Counted from the stretch's first letter, positions 1 through 9,574 are shown. The stretch: DNA of 64,000 nucleotides from Colwellia sp. RSH04 (GCF_003545765.1 NZ_QXIO01000001.1:62001-126000), one strand, 5' to 3'. Notes: a model not told the origin generated them from the sequence alone. Made by a program: numbers and translations.

Positions 1-477
1 GGTTTTCCGCTATACCAACAGTTGCATCAAATAAGATACCATTGGCAAGGGATTATAGGTGTATTGTCTTTAGGGGTTTTAGTGGTGCTTTGTGTTAGCT
101 TTTCTATGACAATGTTTTATATATACCAACCTAGTTTAGCCATTGCCTTATCACTAAAATCTGTGACCACCCCTATCGGTATTGCGCTTTCAGAGCAATT
201 CTCTGCCGATAGCTCTATTACTGCTTTCTCAATTATTATCGCAGGTTTTATTGGTGGCATATTAGGGCCCAAATGGCTAGATTTACTAGGCATACACTGC
301 GCTAAATCTCAAGGACTCGCCATTGGTGCTGCCAGTCATGTAATAGGTACAGCCATATTAGCAAAAGATAAACCTGAACATTGTGCTTACAGCTCGCTGG
401 CTTTGATCTTTTCAGCACTATTAACCGCCATACTCAGCCCTTTAATCATTCCGCTATTACTAAAAGCGTTCAATTAA
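1..477 (+). CDS. lrgB: LrgB/CidB-family membrane protein, 5' end outside window
   Basis: The reading frame is open from base 1, so the start lies upstream of the window; the TTG at 22 is an internal codon, because the preceding codons read GFPLYQQ, a typical internal LrgB stretch. About 158 C-terminal residues are present, with four to five hydrophobic helices and the family motifs LKSVTTPIGIALSEQ and GLAIGAASHVIGTA. LrgB/CidB proteins are inner-membrane partners of holin-like LrgA/CidA and are linked to murein hydrolase control or to small-acid export. The partner gene would be expected just upstream, out of view. The family call is firm; the physiological role in this organism is not known. 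Confidence 0.85.
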   Translation, partial: GFPLYQQLHQIRYHWQGIIGVLSLGVLVVLCVSFSMTMFYIYQPSLAIALSLKSVTTPIGIALSEQFSADSSITAFSIIIAGFIGGILGPKWLDLLGIHCAKSQGLAIGAASHVIGTAILAKDKPEHCAYSSLALIFSALLTAILSPLIIPLLLKAFN

Positions 478-793
478 CTCATAACTTATAGTAAATAGAC
501 AAAACATTCATATGGTGAATGACAGTTATCATTCAGTACAATACAATTAATACTCGCAAACAAAAATTAAACTTAACAATTTAAAAACAACAACTTAAAA
601 AGATAAATATAGTTTTAATATTAGCTTAATCTTTGTCATAACATATGTTCAAGCCATGCAACTATTGCCAGTATTAATAATCCCCCCTAGTATTATCACT
701 AATATTTATTATCGGTTATTACCATATAATAACGTTACGGTAATTTTAGCTTTATTGCTTAGCCATAAAACAGCGTAATTAAGAGAGGATTTT
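478..793. other. AT-rich intergenic region upstream of glcB
   Basis: No coding potential is seen. It contains a 7-bp inverted repeat TGAATGA/TCATTCA near 513-532 without a T-run, and a perfect palindrome GTTATTA-ccata-TAATAAC at 715-733, about 60 bases before glcB. The palindrome could be an operator for glcB, but no regulator can be named. The glcB ribosome binding site AGAGAGGA lies at the right edge of the gap. Confidence 0.4.
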
Positions 794-2974
794 ATGTCAT
801 CAAGAGTTGCCATTGAAAAGCTACACGTAAGCCAATGTCTTTATAACTTTATTGAAGAAGAAGCATTACCTGGTATTCAAATATCTTCTACACATTTTTG
901 GCAGCAATTCGCCAATATTATTGATGACTTAAGTGACAAAAATCGTTTTTTACTTACAAAACGTGATGACATTCAAGATAAAATAGATCAATGGCATCAA
1001 CAAAACCAAGGCGATAAGTTTGAATTTTCAGCCTATAAAGCGTTCTTAAAAAAAATAAATTATTTAGAACCAGAAGTCGCTGACTTTCAAATAGCGACAA
1101 AAAATGTCGATAACGAACTAGCTACCATTGCAGGGCCACAACTTGTTGTGCCTATTATGAATGCTCGCTTTGCATTAAACGCAGTAAACGCTCGCTGGGG
1201 AAGTTTATATGATGCGCTATACGGAACAGATGCCATTAGTGATGAAGGTGGCGCTGAAAAAACGCCAAGTTATAATCCAATTCGTGGCAAAAAAGTTATT
1301 TCCTTCGCAAAAAATTATTTAGATCAAGCAATTCCTTTAGAACATGGCAGTCACCAAGATGTTGTTGCGTACCATTTGAGTGACCAACAACTGATGGTTA
1401 GTTTAAAAAATGGCCAGCAAAGCTCATTAAAACAGGCTGACAGTTTTGTTGGCTATTCTGGGGTGATCAACAAACCCGATACTATCGTGTTAAAACATAA
1501 TGGCCTGCATTTAGAGTTAATTTTTGATGCCAACAGCCCAATAGGTAAAGAAGACGATGCAGGTTTAAGTGATATTAATGTTGAGTCAGCATTAACCACT
1601 ATTATGGATTGTGAAGACTCTGTTGCCGCCGTTGACGGTGAAGATAAAGTATTTGCTTATCGAAACTGGCTTGGCCTAATGACGGGAACGTTAACCAGTG
1701 ACATTACTAAGGCTGGTAAACAGTTTACACGTAAAATGAATGCGGATAAAAGCTTTCAAACCTTATCTGGCGATAGCATCAAACTTAAAGGTCGAAGCTT
1801 GATGTTCGTTCGTAACGTGGGTCATTTAATGACCAACAATGCCATTATTGATAAGCACGGTAATGAAGTGCCAGAAGGCATCATGGATGCAATGATCACA
1901 TCGTTAATTGCTTTACATGATATCAAAAATAACAATGAACTAAACAACTCAGACAAAGGCTCTATTTATATCGTCAAGCCTAAAATGCATGGCTCTGAGG
2001 AAGTGAAATTCGCCAATGAGTTATTTTCTCGAGTTGAACAAGCACTATCACTTGATGATAACACCATAAAAATAGGCATTATGGATGAAGAAAGACGCAC
2101 GAGCGTTAACTTAAAAAACTGTATACATGCAGCAAAAGATCGTGTGGTATTCATAAATACTGGCTTCTTAGACAGAACAGGTGATGAAATTCATACGTCT
2201 ATGAAGGCAGGTCCGATGGCCAGAAAAGCAGATATTAAAAACACGCCTTGGATCAGTGCGTATGAAGATAACAATGTAGACATTGGTTTAGCCTGTGGTT
2301 TTAGTAAAAAAGCTCAAATAGGAAAAGGCATGTGGCCTATTCCAGATCAAATGTCTAATATGATTGCTGCAAAAATAGGGCATGTAGAAGCCGGAGCAAA
2401 TACAGCTTGGGTTCCTTCACCAACAGCAGCGACGCTACATGCACTTCATTATCATCATGTTGACGTTTTTGCTTTACAACAAAAGTTGAAACAACGAACA
2501 CCAGCAAAGCTAGATGATATTCTAACAATACCGCTAGCCAAAGAGACAAACTGGTCAGAGAATGAAATTAGCGAAGAACTAGATAATAACGCTCAAGGGA
2601 TTTTAGGTTATGTAGTACGCTGGATTGATCAAGGAGTTGGTTGTTCAAAAGTACCAGATATTAATGATGTTGGATTAATGGAAGATAGGGCAACGCTTCG
2701 TATTTCAAGTCAGCATATTGCTAATTGGCTATATCATGGCATTTGCACCATAGAACAAGTGCAACAGAGTTTGGAGAAAATGGCAAAAATTGTTGATCAA
2801 CAAAATGCCCACGATAGCGAATACCAAGCGATGAGTGATAATTTTGCTGATAGCATAGCCTTTGAAGCAGCATGTGCTTTAGTATTTTCGGGTGCAGAAC
2901 AACCAAATGGTTATACTGAACCGTTGTTACATCAATTTAGATTAGCAAAAAAACGTGAATTAAATTCACTATAG
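794..2974 (+). CDS. glcB: Malate synthase G
   Basis: Cytoplasmic enzyme condensing glyoxylate and acetyl-CoA to malate, the second step of the glyoxylate shunt and of glycolate use. At 726 aa it is the length of the monomeric G isoform. Visible active-site parts are Arg340 in FVRNVGHLM, Cys617 in GCSKVPD and the catalytic Asp631 in LMEDRATLR; the last two fall on the E. coli GlcB numbering. The magnesium-site region [15 protein letters not shown] and the segment [20 protein letters not shown] are intact. A strong AGAGAGGA ribosome binding site precedes the ATG. The gene stands alone: no isocitrate lyase or glc genes adjoin it, and a hairpin terminator follows. Confidence 0.97.
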   Translation: MSSRVAIEKLHVSQCLYNFIEEEALPGIQISSTHFWQQFANIIDDLSDKNRFLLTKRDDIQDKIDQWHQQNQGDKFEFSAYKAFLKKINYLEPEVADFQIATKNVDNELATIAGPQLVVPIMNARFALNAVNARWGSLYDALYGTDAISDEGGAEKTPSYNPIRGKKVISFAKNYLDQAIPLEHGSHQDVVAYHLSDQQLMVSLKNGQQSSLKQADSFVGYSGVINKPDTIVLKHNGLHLELIFDANSPIGKEDDAGLSDINVESALTTIMDCEDSVAAVDGEDKVFAYRNWLGLMTGTLTSDITKAGKQFTRKMNADKSFQTLSGDSIKLKGRSLMFVRNVGHLMTNNAIIDKHGNEVPEGIMDAMITSLIALHDIKNNNELNNSDKGSIYIVKPKMHGSEEVKFANELFSRVEQALSLDDNTIKIGIMDEERRTSVNLKNCIHAAKDRVVFINTGFLDRTGDEIHTSMKAGPMARKADIKNTPWISAYEDNNVDIGLACGFSKKAQIGKGMWPIPDQMSNMIAAKIGHVEAGANTAWVPSPTAATLHALHYHHVDVFALQQKLKQRTPAKLDDILTIPLAKETNWSENEISEELDNNAQGILGYVVRWIDQGVGCSKVPDINDVGLMEDRATLRISSQHIANWLYHGICTIEQVQQSLEKMAKIVDQQNAHDSEYQAMSDNFADSIAFEAACALVFSGAEQPNGYTEPLLHQFRLAKKRELNSL

Positions 2975-3000
2975 AAATAGATTTTATATAGTAAAATTAA

Positions 3001-3031
3001 ATGACTAGCTATAAATAGCTAGTCATTTTTT
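3001..3031 (+). terminator. Rho-independent terminator of glcB
   Basis: An 11-bp perfect stem, ATGACTAGCTA with TAGCTAGTCAT, closes a TAAA loop and is followed by a run of T. It begins 27 bases after the glcB stop codon. Confidence 0.85.
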
Positions 3032-3270
3032 ATTACAAGGTATGTCATTTGAAATATGTTAACCAATTTACCGTTCATATATTAACAAGTGCATCGTCTA
3101 TTTAAGCAACAATTCATCTTGAAAACCTTACCGCTTATCCCAAGCTATTGGCTATAGCGAAGATATGATCGTATAGTCAAAATGTAAAATTACTGTAACG
3201 ATATAACGATATAGAAACTTATCTCTAACTAGTGAACACACGATAAGTATTAACAGCAAAGGAGATAGCA

Positions 3271-3687
3271 ATGAAATCATTCAAACTTTTACTAGCATCA
3301 AGCATCATGACATTAGCTTTATGTGCTAGTTTTCATGTGCTTGCTGGGCAACCTTTGGCTGTGCAGCCTGTTATCATTAATGCAAAAACGAAAATAATCA
3401 GTTATAACAATTTAACAACGTCATCAAACAACACCGCACTTGCGGTAACGTCACTAGGTTTTAGTCAACATAAAACGATTGAAAACCTTACGCCTTCGCC
3501 TTCGCGTGTTATCAATAATCAACATAACCAGTTTTTTGAGGCCGCTGTTAATTTCAATGAAACATTACAACAAGTTATTTCTTTTTTTTCTGCACCTGAT
3601 GAAACATTGACTGTAGAGCCAGAGCTAACTCAGCAAGAAATAGAGGAAGAAGTATCAATAACTAAATGCAAAGCAAGCTACAGCTAG
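3271..3687 (+). CDS. Small secreted protein of unknown function
   Basis: I do not recognise this 138-aa protein. It begins with a clear signal peptide (Lys-containing n-region, hydrophobic core to about residue 22, likely cleavage after HVLAG). The mature part is rich in Asn, Thr and Ser and ends in an acidic stretch (ELTQQEIEEEV) plus one Cys. No domain or repeat is apparent. A good ribosome binding site, AAGGAGA, seven bases before the ATG supports it as a real gene. It stands alone between the glcB terminator and the penicillin-acylase gene. A periplasmic or exported location is inferred from the signal sequence only. Confidence 0.6.
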   Translation: MKSFKLLLASSIMTLALCASFHVLAGQPLAVQPVIINAKTKIISYNNLTTSSNNTALAVTSLGFSQHKTIENLTPSPSRVINNQHNQFFEAAVNFNETLQQVISFFSAPDETLTVEPELTQQEIEEEVSITKCKASYS

Positions 3688-4022
3688 TGTTAACTAATTT
3701 TTATTCCTAACTGAGGTTAAAAAACCTTTCAGCGCTCAAATTAGCCTGTAAGGTAAGCTTTATTCAAACACTTAACAGTATAGAAGCAAAGACTTAGCAT
3801 AGTACAGGTTAACGACTAACTCTTTACTTTATTTTTATAGTAAACAAAGACATATTAAAAGCTTACTTCTTAAAAACCAGCCATCGACTCGCCACAAAAG
3901 TAATATTTATATCTCAATAGTCGCCAAGTCAATATTAACCTTGAAAGAACAATCCCCTTAGGTGCAATAGCTGAATATTTCAGGTAACCTACTAGTCATC
4001 GTACCATCTTCTTTTTACCGCT
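3688..4022. other. Intergenic region, no gene seen
   Basis: AT-rich spacer between the small secreted protein and the penicillin-acylase-family gene. A weak imperfect hairpin (CTGAGGTT with AACCTTTCAG, near 3710-3731) lies just after the upstream stop codon but has no T-run. No ribosome-binding motif is evident before the downstream ATG. Confidence 0.35.
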
Positions 4023-6440
4023 ATGAACAGAACAAAAAAAATTCTTATTTGGTTGCTATTAGTTAGTGCATTAGCCGTCGCCACTATTGCAACATGGATT
4101 TTCAGCCGAATAGATGGTGCACTACCTTTACTTAATGGTAAAGAGACCGTCTTTGGCTTATCAAAAGCTGTCACCATCGAGCGAGATAAACTCGGCATTG
4201 CTACGATTAAAGCTGAAGATAGGCTCGACATTGCAGTAGCAACAGGCTTTATTCATGCGCAAGAACGTTTTTTTCAAATGGATTTACTTCGAAGAAACTC
4301 TGCGGGTGAGTTATCAAGTTTATTTGGCGCAAAAGCGGTTAACTATGATAAATCAATTCGAAGACATCGCTTTAGAAGAAAAGCGAGAGATATCGTAAAT
4401 CACTTACCTGAAGCTCAAGTAGCGCTATTACAAGCATATACCCGTGGCGTAAACCAAGGACTTCAACACCTTAAAGGTACTCCATTTGAATATATTCTTT
4501 TGCAACAAGAGCCTGTTTTATGGAGTGAAGAAGACTCAATTCTTGCAATTTTCAGTATGTACATAGATTTGCAATATCACGATGGTCAACGTGAACGCAC
4601 TTTAGGCTTAATGAAAGCTTTACTTAGCGCTGATGTATACGCTTTTTTAAACCCTAAAGGTAGCATTTGGGATGCGGCAATTGATGGTACGCAGTTTTCT
4701 GAGTCAAACATACCAGAATCTCCTTGGCCTTCTGCCTCAGCACAAATCAAAAACACTCATCACTTAGCACAAACTTTTGCGAGCATCTCTTCGTCATATC
4801 AAACTGAATATTTTCCAGGTTCAAATAACTGGGCAGTTTCAGGCGAAATGAGCGCAACGGGTAGTGCAATCGTCGCCAATGATATGCACTTAGGTATACG
4901 CGTACCCAACACATGGTTTAGAGCATCATTTGAATACCCGCAAAACGGTGACAAAATAAAAATAACAGGAGCAACCTTACCTGGTACACCTAATATCGTT
5001 GTGGGAAGCAATGGTCATATCGCATGGGGTTTTACCAATAGTTACGGTGACTATAGTGATGTAATCGAACTGGTTACCAATGAAGACAACAGCCAATATT
5101 TAACACCTGACGGCTATAAGCCGTTTAAATCAGAAAGAGAAGTCATTGCCATAAAAGGACAAAAAGCGACTGAAGTCAATATTCAGGAAACCATTTGGGG
5201 CCCTGTAATTGGTAAAAACCACCAAGGTACGCTGTTAGCATTTCGTTGGGTTGCTCACGACAAAGAGGCAATTAATTTACACGCTATGGCGCTTGAGTCA
5301 GCTAAAGATGTTGAACAAGCTTTCAATATTGCCGCACGTTCAGGCATACCTGCTCAAAATATGATGGTGGGAGATAATCAAGGAAATATCGGCTGGACAA
5401 TTATGGGCGCAATCCCCAAAAAAGTAGGGAGTATTGGTGACACCCCTATGAACTGGGCAACAGGTGAAAATGCTTGGCAAGGTTATTTAACCCCTGATGA
5501 ATACCCCCGAGTGCTTAACCCTAAAGATAATCGCTTATGGACAGCTAATTCGCGTGTAATTGGTGGTGAAATGTTAAAAAAACTGGGGAATGGTGGCTAC
5601 GCCCTAGGTGCTCGTTCAAAACAAATCAGAGACAAATTGTTTGCCCAAGCACAGTTTAATGAGCAAGGTTTGCTTGATATTGCACTTGACGACGAAGCAC
5701 TTTTCTTATCTAGATGGCAGCATTTTTTATTAGACACCGTACTGACAGAGCAATCTATAACTACTCTGCCTTTATTCAAAGAAGCCAAGGATATTTTATC
5801 TCAAGAACATGAGTTACGCGCCAGCGTTGATTCTGTTGCTTACCGACTTGTGAGAAACTTTAGAATATCCCTAAGAGATCTAGTATTTTCAGAATTAAAC
5901 AACACGTTTAAATCCCTTGATGATGCATTCAGTTTTCGCGCTATAAGACATCAAATCGAAACACCGCTCTGGCAATTAGTCACTCAACAACCCGATAACT
6001 TTTTAATGCGCCCTGAATCTAGCTGGCAGGCACTGTTTGAAAAAGCGCTTAAGCAAACCCTCGCTGACATGACAGCCACAGAAGATGGCTCAATGCAGCC
6101 ATTATTGGCAGCAACATGGGGGCAACAAAATACGACGACGATTAAACATCCATTAAGTAGTGCAGTCCCTATTATTGGCTACTGGTTAGATATGCCTGCT
6201 AATGCGCTTTCTGGTGACAGTTATATGCCAAAAGTACAAGGTAAGTCTTTTGGTGCTTCTGAACGAATGATTGTTTCTCCGGGTCATGAAGAGTCTGGAA
6301 TATTTCATATGCCCACAAGCCAATCTGGCCATCCTTGGAGCCCTTATTACGGTAAAGGCCATCAAGATTGGGAACAAGGGAAAGCCTCTGCCTTTTTACC
6401 AGGTGAAACGGTATACAAGCTAACCCTATTAAGTTACTAA
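4023..6440 (+). CDS. Penicillin acylase family (Ntn-hydrolase) protein
   Basis: An 805-aa precursor of the penicillin/AHL acylase family. These enzymes hydrolyse amide bonds in beta-lactams, acyl-homoserine lactones or other N-acyl substrates after self-cleavage into alpha and beta chains. A hydrophobic N-terminal segment (about residues 7-27) directs export or anchoring. The alpha region holds TGFIHAQERFFQMDLLRR. The autocatalytic nucleophile is Ser267 in PGS-NNWAVSG, which becomes the beta-chain N-terminus. Other family motifs are NDMHLGIRVPNTW, WGFTNSYGDYSDV and the late HMPTSQSGHPWSPYY. The substrate cannot be read from sequence; quorum quenching is one possibility. No clear ribosome binding site precedes the ATG. 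Confidence 0.88.
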   Translation: MNRTKKILIWLLLVSALAVATIATWIFSRIDGALPLLNGKETVFGLSKAVTIERDKLGIATIKAEDRLDIAVATGFIHAQERFFQMDLLRRNSAGELSSLFGAKAVNYDKSIRRHRFRRKARDIVNHLPEAQVALLQAYTRGVNQGLQHLKGTPFEYILLQQEPVLWSEEDSILAIFSMYIDLQYHDGQRERTLGLMKALLSADVYAFLNPKGSIWDAAIDGTQFSESNIPESPWPSASAQIKNTHHLAQTFASISSSYQTEYFPGSNNWAVSGEMSATGSAIVANDMHLGIRVPNTWFRASFEYPQNGDKIKITGATLPGTPNIVVGSNGHIAWGFTNSYGDYSDVIELVTNEDNSQYLTPDGYKPFKSEREVIAIKGQKATEVNIQETIWGPVIGKNHQGTLLAFRWVAHDKEAINLHAMALESAKDVEQAFNIAARSGIPAQNMMVGDNQGNIGWTIMGAIPKKVGSIGDTPMNWATGENAWQGYLTPDEYPRVLNPKDNRLWTANSRVIGGEMLKKLGNGGYALGARSKQIRDKLFAQAQFNEQGLLDIALDDEALFLSRWQHFLLDTVLTEQSITTLPLFKEAKDILSQEHELRASVDSVAYRLVRNFRISLRDLVFSELNNTFKSLDDAFSFRAIRHQIETPLWQLVTQQPDNFLMRPESSWQALFEKALKQTLADMTATEDGSMQPLLAATWGQQNTTTIKHPLSSAVPIIGYWLDMPANALSGDSYMPKVQGKSFGASERMIVSPGHEESGIFHMPTSQSGHPWSPYYGKGHQDWEQGKASAFLPGETVYKLTLLSY

Positions 6441-6471
6441 GCAACGAATACAGTGCAGGAATAATCGCATT

Positions 6472-6506
6472 AAAAGGGGGAACCATGAACATGGCTTTAC
6501 CCTTTT
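6472..6506 (+). terminator. Hairpin after the penicillin-acylase-family gene
   Basis: AAAAGGG (6472-6478) pairs with CCCTTTT (6500-6506), with an inner CCATG/CATGG stem at 6483-6494. The hairpin ends in only four T, so it may be a weak terminator or a processing stem. The hexanucleotide repeat and the MAPEG gene follow directly. Confidence 0.45.
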
Positions 6507-6514
6507 CAGACAGC

Positions 6515-6550
6515 AATAACAATAACAATAACAATAACAATAACAATAAC
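6515..6550. repeat. Hexanucleotide repeat (AATAAC)x6
   Basis: Six perfect copies of AATAAC and one imperfect seventh (AATTAC) lie between a hairpin and the ribosome binding site of the MAPEG gene, ending 17 bases before its ATG. The tract would form an unstructured CA/A-rich leader. Slippage would change leader length in six-base steps without touching any coding frame. Confidence 0.9.
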
Positions 6551-6567
6551 AATTACGAGGAAGCATT

Positions 6568-6954
6568 ATGACCATTTTATATTACAGTCTTTTCGTTGCA
6601 CTTTTACTTCCCTATGTGGCCAAAGTACCTGTTGCTTGGGCGATGAATAAAAAAGGTGGTTACGATAATAAGCACCCAAGAGCCCAGCAAAGTACGCTTA
6701 CAGGCATTGGAGCAAGAGCACTTGCTGCGCATCAGAATGCGTTTGAATCGTTAATTATTTTTGTCCCTGCCGTGCTTTTAGCCATTACAACAAACAATGA
6801 TTCTACTAGCATGATTACGCTCGCCGTTGTACATGTAATTGCACGAGTACTTTACAACATTTTATATTTAATCAATTTAAGCACCTTACGGTCTCTTTCA
6901 TGGGCTGTTGCCACGGTGGCTAGCTTTACAATGCTATTTTTACAAATCCCTTAA
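6568..6954 (+). CDS. MAPEG-family membrane protein
   Basis: A 128-aa inner-membrane protein with four hydrophobic helices (about 2-20, 55-75, 80-100 and 108-126). The family-typical segment RAQQSTLTGIGARALAAHQNAFESL lies between helices 1 and 2; the AHxNxxE pattern is diagnostic of MAPEG (glutathione/eicosanoid membrane enzyme) proteins. Bacterial members of this short type are widespread but mostly uncharacterised, so a glutathione-dependent activity is a family-level inference. The ribosome binding site GAGG at 6557 precedes the ATG, right after the hexanucleotide repeat. Confidence 0.85.
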   Translation: MTILYYSLFVALLLPYVAKVPVAWAMNKKGGYDNKHPRAQQSTLTGIGARALAAHQNAFESLIIFVPAVLLAITTNNDSTSMITLAVVHVIARVLYNILYLINLSTLRSLSWAVATVASFTMLFLQIP

Positions 6955-6978
6955 ATATGACTTCTTTTTAACGTCATA

Positions 6979-7018
6979 GATAGTGTTAAAACATTCTAAA
7001 GAAAGTATTGACACTATC
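6979..7018 (+). promoter_or_regulatory. Leader hairpin upstream of pheA
   Basis: A perfect 8-bp stem GATAGTGT/ACACTATC encloses 24 bases, about 80 bases before pheA. pheA is controlled by attenuation in enterobacteria, but the only tiny frame here (ATG at 6957, MTSF) is not Phe-rich, and no T-run follows the hairpin. A structured leader is visible; attenuation is not demonstrated. Confidence 0.3.
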
Positions 7019-7097
7019 GAGCTAAGCTAGCTAGAGTAACCACTCGAAAAACAGAAGTTAACAACAAGAAAACCTGTTTACCTGTAGCAATAACGAT

Positions 7098-8285
7098 GTG
7101 AGTATTAAAGTGACTGAAAAACTAGATTTAAACAAGATACGTGAACAAATTACCGAATTAGATCAAGAGCTTCTAGTATTATTTGCTAAACGTAGAGCAC
7201 TCACTTTAAATGTTGCCAAAAGCAAAGTGCAACAAGTTCGACCTATTCGAGATCAACAACGAGAACAAGCGTTGTTAATTAGTTTAATCAAGCGTGGCAA
7301 AGAAGTCGGCTTAGACGCACATTACGTCACCAGTATTTTTCAAAGCATTATTGAAGACTCTGTACTTAATCAGCAGGCCTATTTACAAAGCTTGGCAAAT
7401 CCAGATATCCAAGTGCCGACTGTAAGCGTCGCTTTTTTAGGTGATAAAGGCTCATATAGTTACCTTGCCAGTCATCGCTATTTTTCTCGACGTGCTGAAA
7501 AAATTGTTGAATCTGGTTGCCAAAATTTTAGTGATATTTTACAACAAGTCGAGTCAGGACAAGTAGATTATGGCATGTTGCCAATTGAAAACACTAGCTC
7601 AGGCAGTATTAATGAAGTATATGATTTACTTCAACATACCAACTTATCAATCGTAGGTGAAATTACTCAACCTATTGAACATTGCTTATTAACTGCGGTA
7701 AATACTAGCTTAGATAAAATTAAAACCATTTACGCTCACGGCCAACCTATTGCCCAATGCAGCAACTTTTTAGATAAGCAAAAAGGTATTCGTATTGAGT
7801 ATTGTGATAGCACAGCTGATGCTATGGCTCAAGCTGCTGAGCTTCAAGATGAAACTATTGCCGTTGTTGGTAGTGAAGAAGGTGGGCATCTTTATCAACT
7901 TCATGCATTAGAGCAATCTATCGCTAATCAAAATGAAAACCACTCTCGCTTCATTTTAGTTGCTAGAAAAGCGGTAGACGTTGCCGAACAAATACCAGCA
8001 AAAACTGCTCTAATCTTTGCTACGGGTCAAAAAGCTGGTGCCTTAGTTGAATGTTTATTAGTACTAAAAGAAAAAGGTATTAATATGTGTAAATTAGAGT
8101 CACGCCCTATTCAAGGCAGACCTTGGGAAGAAATGTTCTATTTAGATGTTGAAGCTAATTTAAAAAGCTTTGCTTTACAAGAAGCCATTAGTGACATTAC
8201 AAAGCATACTAACTTCATTAAGGTATTAGGTTGCTACCCCATTGAGCATATTAGCCCAACCAATGTGCCTAGCTCTGAGATTTAA
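7098..8285 (+). CDS. pheA: Bifunctional chorismate mutase / prephenate dehydratase
   Basis: Converts chorismate to prephenate and then to phenylpyruvate in phenylalanine synthesis. The 395 aa divide into an AroQ-type chorismate mutase (about 8-95, with DQELLVLFAKRRAL), a prephenate dehydratase (about 110-285, with GDKGSYSYLA and the catalytic-region motif ENTSSGSINEVYDLL), and a C-terminal ACT domain (about 300-385) with GALV and ESRP, the phenylalanine-binding motifs of feedback-inhibited enzymes. The frame starts at GTG 7098, and a second GTG lies four codons on. The ATG at 7096 is out of frame and stops at once. A strong terminator follows, so the gene is probably monocistronic. Confidence 0.96.
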   Translation: MSIKVTEKLDLNKIREQITELDQELLVLFAKRRALTLNVAKSKVQQVRPIRDQQREQALLISLIKRGKEVGLDAHYVTSIFQSIIEDSVLNQQAYLQSLANPDIQVPTVSVAFLGDKGSYSYLASHRYFSRRAEKIVESGCQNFSDILQQVESGQVDYGMLPIENTSSGSINEVYDLLQHTNLSIVGEITQPIEHCLLTAVNTSLDKIKTIYAHGQPIAQCSNFLDKQKGIRIEYCDSTADAMAQAAELQDETIAVVGSEEGGHLYQLHALEQSIANQNENHSRFILVARKAVDVAEQIPAKTALIFATGQKAGALVECLLVLKEKGINMCKLESRPIQGRPWEEMFYLDVEANLKSFALQEAISDITKHTNFIKVLGCYPIEHISPTNVPSSEI

Positions 8286-8318
8286 TGACTTAACAACTGT
8301 TTAACGTACTTTGATAAG

Positions 8319-8352
8319 AACCGTTACGCCTTCTAGCGTAACGGTTTTTTTA
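8319..8352 (+). terminator. Rho-independent terminator of pheA
   Basis: An 11-bp stem, AACCGTTACGC with GCGTAACGGTT, carries a 6-base loop and is followed by seven T. It starts 34 bases after the pheA stop codon. Confidence 0.92.
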
Positions 8353-8400
8353 ACATCCCCCACTTGATTGAGGATGGTTAATTCAGATTAAGATTAACGT

Positions 8401-9186
8401 TTATTTTGCATTAAACGGAGCTGCTAATTGAAACTCTAACATAGTACCCGATGGGATATTAACTTGATTACCACGGGTTAGAAGAGAAACACCCGCGCCT
8501 ACTTTTGCGCCATCTTTCGCACCTTTTGAACCATTGATTAAGCCCCCAATCGCAGCTGCTCTAGCTGTAGAGCCTATAGTTTTCTTTGCAGTACCTTCAG
8601 TAACTGCTTTAACACCTGAGGTAGATATTGGCATCATCTGATTGTTAATCATCATATCAGTAAATTGTAATTCAACACTCGACCTCCCAGCTAATCTACC
8701 AGAGCGCTTGGCTTCTCTAACCACGCCGTAAATCACCGTGCCTCGTCGTGCAACTAGCGTGTCATTTACCACTAAATCCGCTTCTAAACGTGAAGTAAAC
8801 TTATGTCCCGCTTTGTGTTGCTTACTATTAATGCTTTCGTTGGTTCTAACCACGATGCGTGTTCCTGTAGGCACGACCGTTACCGGTTTTACACCACTTT
8901 CAGGAGTTTCCTTATTCACTTCTTCTCTCGAATCGACAGACTTTTTAGTGCTCTCGGTTGCAGGTACTTTTTTATCTGTAACTTTGCCAAAACTTATGTC
9001 AGAAATGCTTTCACTTTTAAACGTTAACTGTTGCCCTGCAACGTCAAAGACAACACCATTTGCATCTCGTGAAACTAATGTACCTGTAATGCTTTGACCA
9101 TCTTTTAATGTCAGTACATCAGCATTCGCTAGGTTAGTTATTGCTATTGCCGATAATAGTAGCGCTTTAGAAAATACATTATTCAT
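8401..9186 (-). CDS. Exported protein of unknown function with glycine-zipper segment
   Basis: About 261 aa. I chose the ATG at 9186 because GAGAGG stands just before it; an in-frame ATG four codons upstream (9198) has no such site. A signal peptide is followed by a short beta-rich module (VLTLKDGQSITGTLV). A Lys/Glu/Thr-rich linker leads to a second domain starting near TRIVVRTNESINS, with alternating beta-like segments (FTSRLEADLVVNDTLVARRGTVIYGVV) of a type seen in many exported proteins of unknown role. The C-terminal third has a Gly/Ala-rich zipper-like stretch (AAAIGGLINGSKGAKDGAKVG). An envelope location is likely; function is unknown. The MITE-like repeat lies just upstream. Confidence 0.75.
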   Translation of the reverse strand: MNNVFSKALLLSAIAITNLANADVLTLKDGQSITGTLVSRDANGVVFDVAGQQLTFKSESISDISFGKVTDKKVPATESTKKSVDSREEVNKETPESGVKPVTVVPTGTRIVVRTNESINSKQHKAGHKFTSRLEADLVVNDTLVARRGTVIYGVVREAKRSGRLAGRSSVELQFTDMMINNQMMPISTSGVKAVTEGTAKKTIGSTARAAAIGGLINGSKGAKDGAKVGAGVSLLTRGNQVNIPSGTMLEFQLAAPFNAK

Positions 9187-9290
9187 ATTGCCTCTCATAG
9201 TATTTATATCTTGGTAAAAAACGATCGTTCAATGTTACACTAATAAATTAATAATTATTACGACTCTTTTCATCAGACAGTATATAAAAC

Positions 9291-9557
9291 TAGGGGCTGT
9301 TTATCTTTCGGGGTTCTTTTTGCAGCTTTTTGTTGGAAATTTATACAAGGCAGAGCCTTTGTCATGTGGTTATTCCACATAAAAAGGCGATAACGCCGTA
9401 AAATAACCAAAAAACGCTGTCCGAAGGATTCGGCTAACAGCATTTTACGCTTTGTTGAGTAATATTTGCTTAGAATGACTAAGCTACACACTACTCGCCG
9501 CGAATAAAACGCTTTTAGCTTGAACAAAATTTAATCGCGAAAGATCAACAGACCCTA
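9291..9557 (+). repeat. MITE-like repeat, copy 1 (267 bp)
   Basis: Non-coding element with imperfect terminal inverted repeats, TAGGGGCTGTTTATCTTT at left and AAAGATCAACAGACCCTA at right, ending in TA on both sides. It matches copy 2 (16108-16374) at about nine bases in ten and is exactly the same length. Internal landmarks are AGGCAGAGCCTTTGTCATG, GGCGATAACGCC and CTACACACTACTCGCCGCG. The TA at both borders suggests insertion at a TA dinucleotide, as for IS630/Tc1-mariner-type transposases; that is inference. It lies between divergent genes and ends 17 bases before the ATG of the outer membrane protein gene. Confidence 0.9.
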
Positions 9558-9574
9558 ATGGATTACTAACAAAA

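Noticed and set aside
6515..6550. Possible CRISPR-like array
   Set aside because: The units are six bases with no spacers. No other regularly spaced repeats or cas genes were seen in the window.
6199..6552. Minus-strand frame beginning with a run of Leu
   Set aside because: The Leu run is simply the (AATAAC)n tract read backwards, and the rest is antisense to the penicillin-acylase-family gene.
8738..9097. Plus-strand frame of 119 codons
   Set aside because: It is antisense to the exported protein with a signal peptide at 8401-9186, which has a ribosome binding site and plausible domains.
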